Shown here: positions 16,678 through 25,874 of the stretch, one piece after another | Layout of the letters: the number at the start of each line of letters is the position of its first letter | Numbering within the stretch: the stretch's first letter is position 1 | NCBI GenBank assembly: GCA_900541865.1 | Contig: UQLO01000020.1 | Coordinates: 1-52,926 of the forward strand | DNA from: an uncultured Porphyromonadaceae bacterium | GTDB taxonomy: Bacteria > Bacteroidota > Bacteroidia > Bacteroidales > Muribaculaceae | Direction of reading: 5' to 3' | DNA: 52,926 nt | The notes under the pieces: model-generated | The model's input: only the letters and a program-made list of their open reading frames with translations | The model's database searches: none | Told to the model about the DNA's origin: nothing | Program-made: the position numbers and the translations under genes

Positions 16678-19600
16678 TCAGCGAACTGTTATCATCGTGC
16701 CTCCCGAATGTGCGGTCAGCTCGGGGGCATACTGACTCTGAACGGTGGCAGTCCCCGAGGAGAAGCGGCCGGCGTTGTTGGCCGTCATGTCGTAGGTGAT
16801 GTGGTACGTTCCCGCCGGCAGCCAATCGATGAAGAGGCGCGTCTCTGAGTCGCCGTTTTCGCGGTAGAAGCCCAGGCTGCCGTCGTAGACGTACCCCGGA
16901 AGCTGCTCGACGGGTTCCAGCGTGGCGGCACGCAGGTCGGTGATGGCCACGTACTGCATGGCGCGGCCGGCCTCAAGGATGAGCTGCACGCGCACCCGCT
17001 CACCGAGCGCGAAGCTGTCGGTTTCGACCCACTCCCCGCCGCGGCTTACCAGGAAGCGCTTGCCGATGGCAAGGTCGCGCCCCGGACGGGCCTGTACGGT
17101 GGCGAGGGTGCGCCGACCAACGGAAGTAACTGAGCCGTACGACGGCGTGGCCCCGTTGGGGCGCACTTCGATACGCAGAGTGCTTCCCGAGGGTGTGAGG
17201 CGGGCCGCAGTGTAGCCCGTGGCGCGTTCAAGGGCGCTGCTCTCAAGCGGAGTGCCGTCGACAAGCACAGCAAAGGCCTGCGGGGCGGCCGTCCAGTCGC
17301 TGCCGGTGAGAAGCACCGAGGCTATGACGTAATCCGGATTGTATGCTCCAAGGTTGTCGGTGGCTTGTGCCTGAACGGTTATCCACTGGCGCATGGCGTC
17401 CATGGTGCTTCGGTCGAGTCCCATCTCGGCGAAGGCCTGTATGATGGTGGCGTACGACCGGATGTCGCTGACCGACGGGAAGCACATGCCCTGGCCGGCA
17501 CGAACAACTCCGAACTGAAGCAGCGACTCGGCCACGCGGCTGGCCACGGCGCCCTTGCCGTTGGCCTTGAGCACTATCACGGCGTAGGCCTTGTCGGTTG
17601 TGCTCAGACTGCGCCAGCCCGACGCCAGCGAGGCTACTGTGCGCGATATCAGGCTCTGCGTGGCCTCCGTGCGGTCAAAGTCGGGGAAGAGGCTGCTGAT
17701 GAGGGCGAACTCTTGGTCGGTTTCGGGCCGATGAGGCTTGGCCACTTCGCCCTGCAGGTAATTGTAGGCATTGCGGGCAAGCTCAATAAGCTCATCTTCG
17801 CCGCCAAGCATCTCCATGGAGTTTGCCAGGCCCAGCGTGGTCAGCACGGTGCGCGTTGCCCACTCGGAAGGCTCGGTGCTCCAGGGTCCCCAGGCAATGC
17901 CGCCGTTGGCGCCCGCCAGATTGGTCAGTGCGGAGGTGCTGCGGCTCAGAGAAGAGGCAACGGCATCGCCGTCGAAGATGCGGCCCAGTTCGGCCATGCG
18001 GTCGCTTTGGCTTGCGCAGGCCTGAACCCACGGCGTTTGGTCGAGCAGCAGGGTCTTGAGCTCGCTGTTGCGCCCAAGCATGGAAACAAGGGCGGAGTCC
18101 GACGGATGCGAAGCCCACTCGCGGTAGGCCGACGCTATGTTCGGGCAAGACTGAGCGATGCGGAGTGCCGCAAGCGTAGAATAGAGTCGGCTCACTATGG
18201 CCGGCGAGGTATTGCCGCCGCCGGAAACTCCGCGGAGAGCCTTGACTACCGTCCAGACGGGATTGCTGACGTACTGCAGGGTATACGACGTTTCGGGCTG
18301 CACTTCTATTTCAGCTATGTAGGGCTCCTGAGTGGGATTGAGATAGAATTCGGTGCTCTCGACGACGGTGCCTTCCGAGGGAAGTACCGGCACCGCTGTC
18401 TGCTCGCCGTCGGCGAAGCGGCCGCTGACGGCACGCACGCGATAGCCAACGGCGGCCCCGTCGGTCGGGGCGGCCGCTTCGACAGCCACTATGGCCGAAG
18501 CGCCCGCGGTTATGCGGTCTTCAAAAGTCTGACGGGATACGACGGCTCCGGTGGTCGGGTTGAAGATTTCGACCGTGGTGCTCACACTGGCCGTACTATC
18601 GGTATTATTGAAAACGGTCGCGCCCAGCCGGGCAACGTCGCCCTGACGAAGGAAGCGCGGCAGATTGGGCTGCACCATAACGGGCTTCGACGACACGGCC
18701 TCTCCCGAGTAGGAGGCGCTCGCCATGTCGGCCGTCCAGCCGAAGGCGCGAAGTGCCCATGCGCCATTGGCGTTCGGTACGGTGAAGACGAGGTCTACGT
18801 TGCCTTCGGCGTCGGCCGTAAGACGCGGCATGAAGAAGGCCTGCAGCACATCGCCCGTACGGTACTCCACTTCGGGAACCGACCGTTCGGCGGAGGGAGC
18901 CGCGGACTCCTCTTCGGAATCGGTTGAGGCCCCTGCGGGCAAGGCTAAGTCGGCGCCTTCGTCGTACATCGTCACATTGGCGCTGGCGCGGGACATCATC
19001 TTCATGTTGCCCTCCATGAGCACACCGCCGACGTAGACAGCAAGTCGGTCCATAAACCGCCATTCGGGCATGCTGAAATACCATATGTCGGAAGCACGGT
19101 CGACCCGGACTCTCACCACGGCGGTGCGAGGATAGTACGAGAGTGTGTTCAGTCTAAGATAAGCCTGCGGGCCGCGAAGCACAACGGGCTGCGGCGTCGA
19201 GTAGCTCTCCAGAGCCTCCAGGGCGCCGTTGAACATCGTAGCTATCATGCCGGCGCCGGCGGCGGCGACGTCGCCTTTGCCGATATGCAGCCGCCAGGTC
19301 TCGGTGTCGCCCGGCACAAGGCGGTCGCGGAAGCTCTCGGCGCTGATTTTCAGTTGTTCGGGCTGCGGCTGGGGAATGGCGTACTCGTTGGTATACGAAC
19401 GGCAGTCGTAGACGGCCACAACCTGTACGCTCTGAGGCTCCGAGGAGGCGGGAAGCTCCACATTTACCTTGTGGAAGCCCCGGCGGAGGGTGAAGGGCTT
19501 GATGGCGAGCAGCCCCGTGGCACCGCGCACGGCCAGGTAGACCGTGGCCGACGCCTTGTTGATGCCTACGTTGACGCTCACGGCGGCGGCACGGCGCTCT

Positions 19601-22119
19601 ACGCTGCCGTCGGGTATGAAGTAGGGACATTCGCCGTCGGGAACGGAGTTGGTGGCCGTGTTGTAGACGGCCAAGGTATTGTCGACCGTAAGTGTGTCGG
19701 CCAAGGCAGAGTCCGAAGTCCACGCCTTGACGGTGTAGTATCCCACCGGGACACCGGCCAAAGGTAGGCTGAACCTCTCGCCGGCAACGGCGGTTCCGCC
19801 GCCGGCCTCGGCCCCGCCTATGGTCTGCAGGCTCCAGCGTACCGCTACGCTCTGCTGCTCGCCCGCGGCGTTATAGGCAAGTATCCTGGCCGTCGTTTCC
19901 GTGGCGCCGTCGGCCTGACGGGGAAATTCGGCTGCAAGCTGCAGCGGTTTGCCGGTGGTGAAGTTGGTGGTTGCCTGCGCCGTTTCGGCGTTCAGCGTGG
20001 TGGCGGTGATTTCGGCTGTGAAATTGCGCGAGCCATCCTCACCGGGTGTCAGGAGTGAGGCCGGGGCCACCAGCGCAAAGTTGCCATCGGCGTCGGTGGT
20101 GGCCTCTATGGTGCCTACCTCCTCCTCCGGAGCGAAGAACCACCACCAGCGGCGGGCGCGGCTCACTTCGGCGCTGACGGTGGCTCCGCCGACTGCCATG
20201 CCGGAGTAGGTGCGCACAAGGCCGCGTATGGTCACGGCACCCTGCGTGGGCTCATCGCGGCTGACGGCGATGTCTTCGATGCGAACAGTGGGCAACTTGA
20301 AGTCGCTGACGGTGACGCTGCGGTAGGCAATATTGTTGTCGCGGTAGGAAACACGCAGGTCGTATTCGCCGGTCAGCCGCCCTGTCGGAACAGCGAAGGT
20401 GCCTTCGGCGCGGCCGAGGCGGTCGGTAGTGACTTCACTGGTGGCGATGGTCTCATTGTTGGCATCCAGGAAAGCAACGGTCAGTTTCTTCTCGGCAAGC
20501 ACATTGCCGGCGGCGTCGTTGCGACTGTAGGCCACAAGAGCCCACTCGAGACTGTCGCCGGGATGGTATAAGGCGCGGTCGGTCATCACAACGGCGTTGG
20601 TGCTTCGGTTGGCGCGCGGCGCGCTGTAGGCGCTAACACCGAAGTCGCGGTCGAAGTCAAGTCGATGACCCTCGATGGTGAACACAAGGCTTTGGTTAGC
20701 TCGGTCGGCTTCCGGTATGTTGAGCGCCAGCAAGCCCTTGCGGTCGGTTCGCCCCAGCCGCGATGTATGCGATGTTCCGGTTCGGAAAGCGGTGGTCACC
20801 AGGTCTATTCCGACACCGCCTGCCGGTGCGCCGTTGGTGCTGGAGGCTGTGGCGGCATACTGGGTAGGGCCGCAGCCGATGGTGAAGGGCACCACGGGAG
20901 TGACAACCATCTCGACGGTGTTTGCCTGGTTGGCATTGTCCAGTTTCGGCACGAAGATGTAGCGCCCGGTGCGCTCGGCCAAGAAGTCGATTTCGGTTTC
21001 TCCAACCTCCGAGGCCGGTTCAACGGTCATCGCGCGCACAAGCGGCCCGTAGTCCGACGTCCCCGACTGATAATTGTCGGGAAGATGGTAGACGTTCACA
21101 ACTATGGTTTCGGCGAAGGCGTAGCGCACCGTCAGCTTGATTTGCCGGCCGGGAGCCGACAGCGGAGGCGCCGTGAGCTGCATCTGCGGGCATGTGATGC
21201 CCTTGAGAGTCTGAGTGAGCAGACTGTTGCCCACCCAATTGGGGAAACGCTGCAGCGACTCGCGCAGCAGCCCGACAAGGCGAATTTCGCCGGCCGACAC
21301 AAGCTGCGGGTTGCCGTCGTCGCCGTCCGTCTCCTCCATTTCGTCGCCGTCGAGCCCCGAAAGGAGCAATCGCGCCGACTCAAGCTCTTTATTTTCAAGA
21401 TAGTATTCGAGGCGCTTGGCGGGGTTGCCCTCAGTAGCGACATAGAGCCAGAACATGCGGCGGGGCGAGCCGGCCGGCGCGGAATCCACTCCGGCCTGCG
21501 TCAGAGAGTCGGCGCGGACGGTATTGGAGAATGTTTTGGCGTTTTCGACGGCGAGGCGACGGATGAAGTCGCCGGCCGTGAGGCCGTAAGCCTCGGCGGT
21601 GGCATCGTCGCTGACGGCCGGGGCAAAGAACGAAAGGCGTTCCGAGCAGTCCCGGGCCAGTGCACTGTCGAGCAGCTCGGCCGTGCGGGCAGCGAACTGG
21701 TCGCGGCTCCACAGGCGCACATTTTCCGGCACCGGCCGCAAGGGCGTGTCCACGCGGTCTATGGCCCAAGAGTCCGAATTGTAGATTCGCGTCAGCAGGC
21801 TTGCCTCAAGGGCAAGAAGCATGGCGCGCCCGGAAGGGCTGTTGTTGGCCTTGGCGGCTTGGGCGCCTACCTGAGCCGGGAGGACATAGACGGAGTCGGG
21901 GTCGACTTCGGTGCGCGCAACCGTAAGCTCCAGCATGGCGCGAAGGCGGACAAGAGACGCTTCGTCGGGTGCCATAGCGTCGGCCTGCGCCAATTGTGCC
22001 GTCGCCGAATCCGCAACCTGCTGCGGGAAGGCAAAGTCGGGCTCCGCGATGGCGCCCCGGGAGGGTTCAAAGCTCATTAGTGCCAGTAAGACTATTAGAA
22101 TGTGAAACGTGCGTTGCAT
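16678..22119 (-). CDS. Bacterial alpha-2-macroglobulin-like protein without the thioester motif
   Basis: The 1,813-residue protein starts with a Sec signal peptide (about residues 1-23) and has no lipobox Cys, so it is probably periplasmic. The MG-type beta-sandwich domains run through the first two thirds, with the MG2/macroglobulin signatures TDRALYHPGDSLEWALVAYSRN and GRLTGEYDLRVSYRDN, and a regulatory-type beta domain near residues 640-700. The A2M segment with FTVPNANGAWALRAFGWTADM and VQPNLPRFLRQGDVARLGATVFNNT follows at about 1110-1170. At the place of the thioester, around residue 1300, the sequence is GVSGGGNTSPAIVSRLYS, with no CxEQ. The terpenoid-cyclase-like domain and a C-terminal receptor-like domain are present. 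Thioester-free homologues are thought to trap or bind proteases or scaffold envelope partners. The usual PBP1c neighbour is not seen here. Confidence 0.85.
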   Translation of the reverse strand: MQRTFHILIVLLALMSFEPSRGAIAEPDFAFPQQVADSATAQLAQADAMAPDEASLVRLRAMLELTVARTEVDPDSVYVLPAQVGAQAAKANNSPSGRAMLLALEASLLTRIYNSDSWAIDRVDTPLRPVPENVRLWSRDQFAARTAELLDSALARDCSERLSFFAPAVSDDATAEAYGLTAGDFIRRLAVENAKTFSNTVRADSLTQAGVDSAPAGSPRRMFWLYVATEGNPAKRLEYYLENKELESARLLLSGLDGDEMEETDGDDGNPQLVSAGEIRLVGLLRESLQRFPNWVGNSLLTQTLKGITCPQMQLTAPPLSAPGRQIKLTVRYAFAETIVVNVYHLPDNYQSGTSDYGPLVRAMTVEPASEVGETEIDFLAERTGRYIFVPKLDNANQANTVEMVVTPVVPFTIGCGPTQYAATASSTNGAPAGGVGIDLVTTAFRTGTSHTSRLGRTDRKGLLALNIPEADRANQSLVFTIEGHRLDFDRDFGVSAYSAPRANRSTNAVVMTDRALYHPGDSLEWALVAYSRNDAAGNVLAEKKLTVAFLDANNETIATSEVTTDRLGRAEGTFAVPTGRLTGEYDLRVSYRDNNIAYRSVTVSDFKLPTVRIEDIAVSRDEPTQGAVTIRGLVRTYSGMAVGGATVSAEVSRARRWWWFFAPEEEVGTIEATTDADGNFALVAPASLLTPGEDGSRNFTAEITATTLNAETAQATTNFTTGKPLQLAAEFPRQADGATETTARILAYNAAGEQQSVAVRWSLQTIGGAEAGGGTAVAGERFSLPLAGVPVGYYTVKAWTSDSALADTLTVDNTLAVYNTATNSVPDGECPYFIPDGSVERRAAAVSVNVGINKASATVYLAVRGATGLLAIKPFTLRRGFHKVNVELPASSEPQSVQVVAVYDCRSYTNEYAIPQPQPEQLKISAESFRDRLVPGDTETWRLHIGKGDVAAAGAGMIATMFNGALEALESYSTPQPVVLRGPQAYLRLNTLSYYPRTAVVRVRVDRASDIWYFSMPEWRFMDRLAVYVGGVLMEGNMKMMSRASANVTMYDEGADLALPAGASTDSEEESAAPSAERSVPEVEYRTGDVLQAFFMPRLTADAEGNVDLVFTVPNANGAWALRAFGWTADMASASYSGEAVSSKPVMVQPNLPRFLRQGDVARLGATVFNNTDSTASVSTTVEIFNPTTGAVVSRQTFEDRITAGASAIVAVEAAAPTDGAAVGYRVRAVSGRFADGEQTAVPVLPSEGTVVESTEFYLNPTQEPYIAEIEVQPETSYTLQYVSNPVWTVVKALRGVSGGGNTSPAIVSRLYSTLAALRIAQSCPNIASAYREWASHPSDSALVSMLGRNSELKTLLLDQTPWVQACASQSDRMAELGRIFDGDAVASSLSRSTSALTNLAGANGGIAWGPWSTEPSEWATRTVLTTLGLANSMEMLGGEDELIELARNAYNYLQGEVAKPHRPETDQEFALISSLFPDFDRTEATQSLISRTVASLASGWRSLSTTDKAYAVIVLKANGKGAVASRVAESLLQFGVVRAGQGMCFPSVSDIRSYATIIQAFAEMGLDRSTMDAMRQWITVQAQATDNLGAYNPDYVIASVLLTGSDWTAAPQAFAVLVDGTPLESSALERATGYTAARLTPSGSTLRIEVRPNGATPSYGSVTSVGRRTLATVQARPGRDLAIGKRFLVSRGGEWVETDSFALGERVRVQLILEAGRAMQYVAITDLRAATLEPVEQLPGYVYDGSLGFYRENGDSETRLFIDWLPAGTYHITYDMTANNAGRFSSGTATVQSQYAPELTAHSGGTMITVR

Positions 22120-22193
22120 AGAAGGGAGAAAAGTGAAAAAGGAGGGCGGAGTGAATCCCCGTCCCCCTTTATAACGAAAATTCGGGCCTTATG

Positions 22194-23843
22194 TTATTTG
22201 CCGAGGCCGCAAGCCTTGCACTTGGCGGAGATTTCGGTGAAGAAATCGTTGCCCTTGTTGTCTACAAGGATGAAAGCGGGGAAGTCCTCGACTTCGATTT
22301 TCCAGATTGCCTCCATGCCGAGTTCGGGATATTCGAGCAGCTCGACTTTCTTGATGGAGTTCTGCGCCAGAATGGCAGCCGGGCCGCCTATGGAACCCAG
22401 ATAGAAGCCGCCGTGCTTGTGGCAGGCATCGGTGACGGCCTTGCTGCGGTTGCCCTTGGCTATCATCACCATGGAGCCGCCGGCGGCCTGGAACTGGTCG
22501 ACGTAGCTGTCCATACGGCCGGCCGTGGTCGGGCCGAACGAACCCGAAGGCATGCCGGCCGGCGTCTTGGCGGGCCCGGCGTAGTAGATGGGATGGTCCT
22601 TGAGGTACTGGGGCATGGGCTCGCCACGGTCCAGACGTTCTTTGATTTTGGCGTGGGCTATGTCGCGGCCCACTATGATGGTGCCGTTGAGGCTCAGACG
22701 CGTGCTGACGGGGTATTTGTCGAGCTCGGCGAGCACTTCGGCCATGGGGCGGTTTAGGTCGATGCGGACAACGTCGCCCTCGCCGGCGCGGCGGTATTCT
22801 TCCGGTATGAGTTCGCCGGGATTGGAGTCGAGTTTCTCAATCCAGAGGCCCTCGCGGTTGATTTTGGCCTTTACGTTTCGGTCGGCCGAGCAGCTCACGC
22901 CCATACCGATGGGGCACGAAGCGCCGTGGCGCGGCAGACGGATCACGCGGATGTCGTGCGCGAAGTATTTGCCGCCGAACTGAGCGCCCAGGCCCAGCTC
23001 TTCGGAAGCCTTTTTGAGCTCCTTCTCCAGCTCGATGTCGCGGAAGGCGTGGCCGTACTCATTACCCTTTGTGGGCAGGTTGTCCAGATACTTCACCGAA
23101 GCTTTCTTGACCACTTCGAGGTTCTTCTCGGCCGAGGTACCGCCGATTACGAAGGCAATGTGGTAGGGAGGGCAGGCTGCAGTACCCAGAGTGCGCATTT
23201 TGTCAACCAGGAAGGGCACCAGAGTCTTGGGGTTGATGGTGGCCTTCGTCTCCTGGTAGAGATAGGTCTTGTTTGCCGAGCCGCCGCCCTTGGCCACGAA
23301 GAGGAAGTGGTATTCGTCGCCCTCGGTGGCGTGGATGTCGATTTGTGCGGGGAGGTTGCAACCGGTGTTCACCTCGTCGTACATATTGAGGGGCGCATTC
23401 TGGCTGTAGCGCAGGTTATCGGTGGTATAGGTCAGGTATACGCCTTCGGAGATACGCTCTTCGTCGTTGCAGCCGGTGTAGACGTTCTGGCCCTTGGAGG
23501 CGTGGCAGATAGCCGTGCCGGTGTCCTGGCAGAAGGGAAGCTGGCCTTTGGCGGCCACCTCGGCGTTGCGCAGCATGGTCAGGGCTACGTACTTGTCGTT
23601 GGCGCTCGCTTCGGGGTCGGAAAGTATCTTGGCCACCATGAGGTTGTGCTCGCGACGAAGCATAAAGGCATTGTCGTGGGTGGCCTGGCGGGTGAGCACG
23701 GTCAGAGCCTGCGGATCGACTACGAGAAACTCGTGGCCGCCCCAGTTCTCAACGTGAACATAGTCGGATGTAAGGTGATAGTACTCGGTAGTGTCGGGAC
23801 CGAGCGGAAACATTTCCTGGTAGTGAAACGGTTTTGTTGCCAT
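22194..23843 (-). CDS. Class I (iron-sulfur) fumarate hydratase
   Basis: The 549-residue enzyme interconverts fumarate and malate. Cys105 (PFCQDTGTAIC), Cys224 (TAACPPYHIA) and Cys318 (GVSCSADRN) are at the same residue numbers as the cluster ligands of E. coli FumA, so the [4Fe-4S] site is intact. The C-terminal tartrate-dehydratase beta domain includes GRDIAHAKIKERLDRGEP and YYAGPAKTPAGMPSGSFGPT. The start MATKPFHYQEMF at 23843 fits both the length and the promoter; the open frame to 23939 lies upstream of the promoter. In these anaerobes the enzyme belongs to the reductive branch leading to succinate. Confidence 0.96.
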   Translation of the reverse strand: MATKPFHYQEMFPLGPDTTEYYHLTSDYVHVENWGGHEFLVVDPQALTVLTRQATHDNAFMLRREHNLMVAKILSDPEASANDKYVALTMLRNAEVAAKGQLPFCQDTGTAICHASKGQNVYTGCNDEERISEGVYLTYTTDNLRYSQNAPLNMYDEVNTGCNLPAQIDIHATEGDEYHFLFVAKGGGSANKTYLYQETKATINPKTLVPFLVDKMRTLGTAACPPYHIAFVIGGTSAEKNLEVVKKASVKYLDNLPTKGNEYGHAFRDIELEKELKKASEELGLGAQFGGKYFAHDIRVIRLPRHGASCPIGMGVSCSADRNVKAKINREGLWIEKLDSNPGELIPEEYRRAGEGDVVRIDLNRPMAEVLAELDKYPVSTRLSLNGTIIVGRDIAHAKIKERLDRGEPMPQYLKDHPIYYAGPAKTPAGMPSGSFGPTTAGRMDSYVDQFQAAGGSMVMIAKGNRSKAVTDACHKHGGFYLGSIGGPAAILAQNSIKKVELLEYPELGMEAIWKIEVEDFPAFILVDNKGNDFFTEISAKCKACGLGK

Positions 23844-23872
23844 AATTTTGCGGTTAAACAGCTGTTTGAGCG

Positions 23873-23904
23873 CAAAGATAGCTCTTTTTGCTGTATCCAC
23901 CAAA
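23873..23904 (-). promoter_or_regulatory. Promoter of the fumarate hydratase gene
   Basis: On the minus strand TTTG (23904-23901), 20 bp, then TATCTTTG (23880-23873) form a full match to the Bacteroidetes promoter. The leader is about 25-30 nt to the ATG at 23843, which confirms the shorter reading of the gene. Confidence 0.8.
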
Positions 23905-23909
23905 TTAAG

Positions 23910-23938
23910 TGAGGGACGCGCCCTCGGCGCGTCCCTCA
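23910..23938 (-). terminator. Terminator of the susCDE-like operon
   Basis: TGAGGGACGCGC (23910-23921) and GCGCGTCCCTCA (23927-23938) form a perfect 12-bp stem with a 5-nt loop. It lies about 30 nt after the stop of the last gene of the operon, with TTAATTT following on the minus strand. It therefore separates this operon from the fumarase promoter. Confidence 0.75.
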
Positions 23939-23970
23939 CAGGGGGAAGGTATGAAGCTGTAGTTATTGCC

Positions 23971-25833
23971 TTAGCGGATGCGAGCCTCTACGGTGGTGGC
24001 GGGAGCTGCGAAGCGGGTGCTTACGCGGTCGGAAGCCACGCGGCGGCCTTCGATGCGGGCCTTGCTGTCGGCAGCATTAAGATTGAGGACAATCTTGAAG
24101 CTGTTCTTCGTGTTAGCCTGCTGGTAGTTGGGCAGCTCGCTCTGAGTAGCCACAAGCAGCGTGCTCACCGGGAAGGTGATGGTGTTGCCGTTGAGCTGGC
24201 CGTTCTGCTTGCGCAGCTTGATGGTAGCGGGACGAACGCCCTCGGCAAGCATCTGGGCTGCGGTGGAGTATGCGTAGTAGGGACCGGCGAAGATGTCCTC
24301 GCGAAGACCCAAGTTGCTCTCCTCTACGTAGACCAGTTTGGGATCAACGCAGTTCACTGTCAGGAAGTAGTTGCCGTCCATTACCAGATCTTCAGCACCG
24401 GCCTCCGCTGCCCACGCACGGTAGGGATTCTTGAGGCGGTAAACATTGGGGTTGGCGGGATCTTCCTGAACATCGCAGGTGATGGTCACGGTGGGAAGGT
24501 CGGTGTCGATAGAGTTCATGAAGCCATCGGTAAACTCGCAGGTACCTACGGTAACGAATGCGCTGGAGGCCTCATAGCTGAAGGCGTAGGTCTTGGTCAT
24601 TACCAGGTCGGTGCCGTCGATACCGATCAGAACGATGGTGTAGTCGCCGCTTTCGAGCTCGAAGGCAACGCTGTACTCGTTTTCGGTGATAGCCTCAACT
24701 TCTTCGTCGGCAAGAAGCTCTTCTGCCTTGGCTGCAACTTCCTCGTCGGTGAGTGTGCCCTTGTAGAGGCCGTACTTCATAGCCTCGGTGTCGTCGTTCT
24801 TGTAGAAGGTGAACTTCTTCTGCTCTTCGCCGGAAGCGTCGACGTTGTAGCCGGTTTCGTAGATAGCCAGGTTGTACTTCTTGAAGCCGGGCAGCTGCAT
24901 GGTCTGCACGAAGAAGCCATAGCTGGAGGAGGTAGCGAAGATATCAGGCTTCTGGAGGGCGGTGTTCAGCACAATCTGACCTGTAGCGGTGTCGTAGTAC
25001 GACGGATTGCGGCCGTTGTAGGCGATATTGCGCATAATCTGGGCGCGGGTTGCCTGCTGGCCCCATTCCTTGCTCAGCCACGTTTCGAAGAAGGTGTAGA
25101 TGTCGCGGTACCAGTAGTCCTGGACGGTGGTATTGACGTCTTCCATGATTGCCAGATAGCACGGGCCGGTAACGCCTTCGATTTCTACGGGATAATCGCG
25201 GTCTACGGTTACCAGATATTCCCAGTCGGTATCCGAGAACGGATCTTCCCAAACAAACTGCTCAAGGTTGGGGAAGTTGATAGACTTGTGGTATAAAACC
25301 TCAGTGTCGTAGAGATAGCTCCACAGACCGGCCATCTGGAACCAGCCGGCCTGGCCTGCCAGATACTCAGCCCACGGCTCATACTTGACGCCGTAGATGA
25401 GAGTGAAGACGCCTTCGGTAGCACCATAAGGAGTGGCGCTCTCGCCGGCAATCTTCACCGACATGCTGTAGGGAACTTCAGATTCAACGTCGGCGAACAC
25501 AACGCTCACGGGAACCTCGATAGAGGCTTCGCCTGCGGGGAAGCTGACCTCGGTGGGAACGCCGAAGATGGCGGAAACATCCTCGCCGTCGGGGTTGATG
25601 ACGCTGCTCTCCAGGCCCACGGTGATTTCCTTGGAGGTGTCCACACGGTAGAGGTGGAAGCTCACGCTGGTGGCGTCTGTCTCGATGGGCAGCTCGCCGA
25701 TTTCCTCGAGGTCGAAGTACACCTCGTTGCCCTGGTAGAGGTCGGCGGGCTCGTACTTCGTCTCGTCCGTGCACGCTCCGGCGGCGAACAGAAGGCCGGC
25801 CGCCAGGCAGCTCAGTATTTTATTTGTTTTCAT
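23971..25833 (-). CDS. Surface lipoprotein of the SusE/SusF positional class with a Calx-beta-like N-terminus
   Basis: The 620-residue protein has a lipobox ending at Cys21, followed by Thr-Asp-Glu, the acidic pattern linked to surface export in Bacteroidetes. Residues about 35-150 form a Calx-beta or DUF4843-type beta-sandwich (VSFPAGEASIEVPVSVVFADVE). The rest, about 155-620, contains repeated beta segments that I cannot assign, including YDTATGQIVLNTALQKPD and YGLYKGTLTDEEVAAKAEELL. It is the third gene after susC and susD, the position usually held by lipoproteins that bind the imported ligand. The ligand is unknown. Confidence 0.75.
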   Translation of the reverse strand: MKTNKILSCLAAGLLFAAGACTDETKYEPADLYQGNEVYFDLEEIGELPIETDATSVSFHLYRVDTSKEITVGLESSVINPDGEDVSAIFGVPTEVSFPAGEASIEVPVSVVFADVESEVPYSMSVKIAGESATPYGATEGVFTLIYGVKYEPWAEYLAGQAGWFQMAGLWSYLYDTEVLYHKSINFPNLEQFVWEDPFSDTDWEYLVTVDRDYPVEIEGVTGPCYLAIMEDVNTTVQDYWYRDIYTFFETWLSKEWGQQATRAQIMRNIAYNGRNPSYYDTATGQIVLNTALQKPDIFATSSSYGFFVQTMQLPGFKKYNLAIYETGYNVDASGEEQKKFTFYKNDDTEAMKYGLYKGTLTDEEVAAKAEELLADEEVEAITENEYSVAFELESGDYTIVLIGIDGTDLVMTKTYAFSYEASSAFVTVGTCEFTDGFMNSIDTDLPTVTITCDVQEDPANPNVYRLKNPYRAWAAEAGAEDLVMDGNYFLTVNCVDPKLVYVEESNLGLREDIFAGPYYAYSTAAQMLAEGVRPATIKLRKQNGQLNGNTITFPVSTLLVATQSELPNYQQANTKNSFKIVLNLNAADSKARIEGRRVASDRVSTRFAAPATTVEARIR

Positions 25834-25874
25834 AACTTTCTGTTTTGCGTTTTAAACGGTTTGTCGATGCCGGA

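Noticed and set aside
18190..18240. A thioester site in the alpha-2-macroglobulin-like protein
   Set aside because: The expected place contains no Cys and no Glu-Gln pair.
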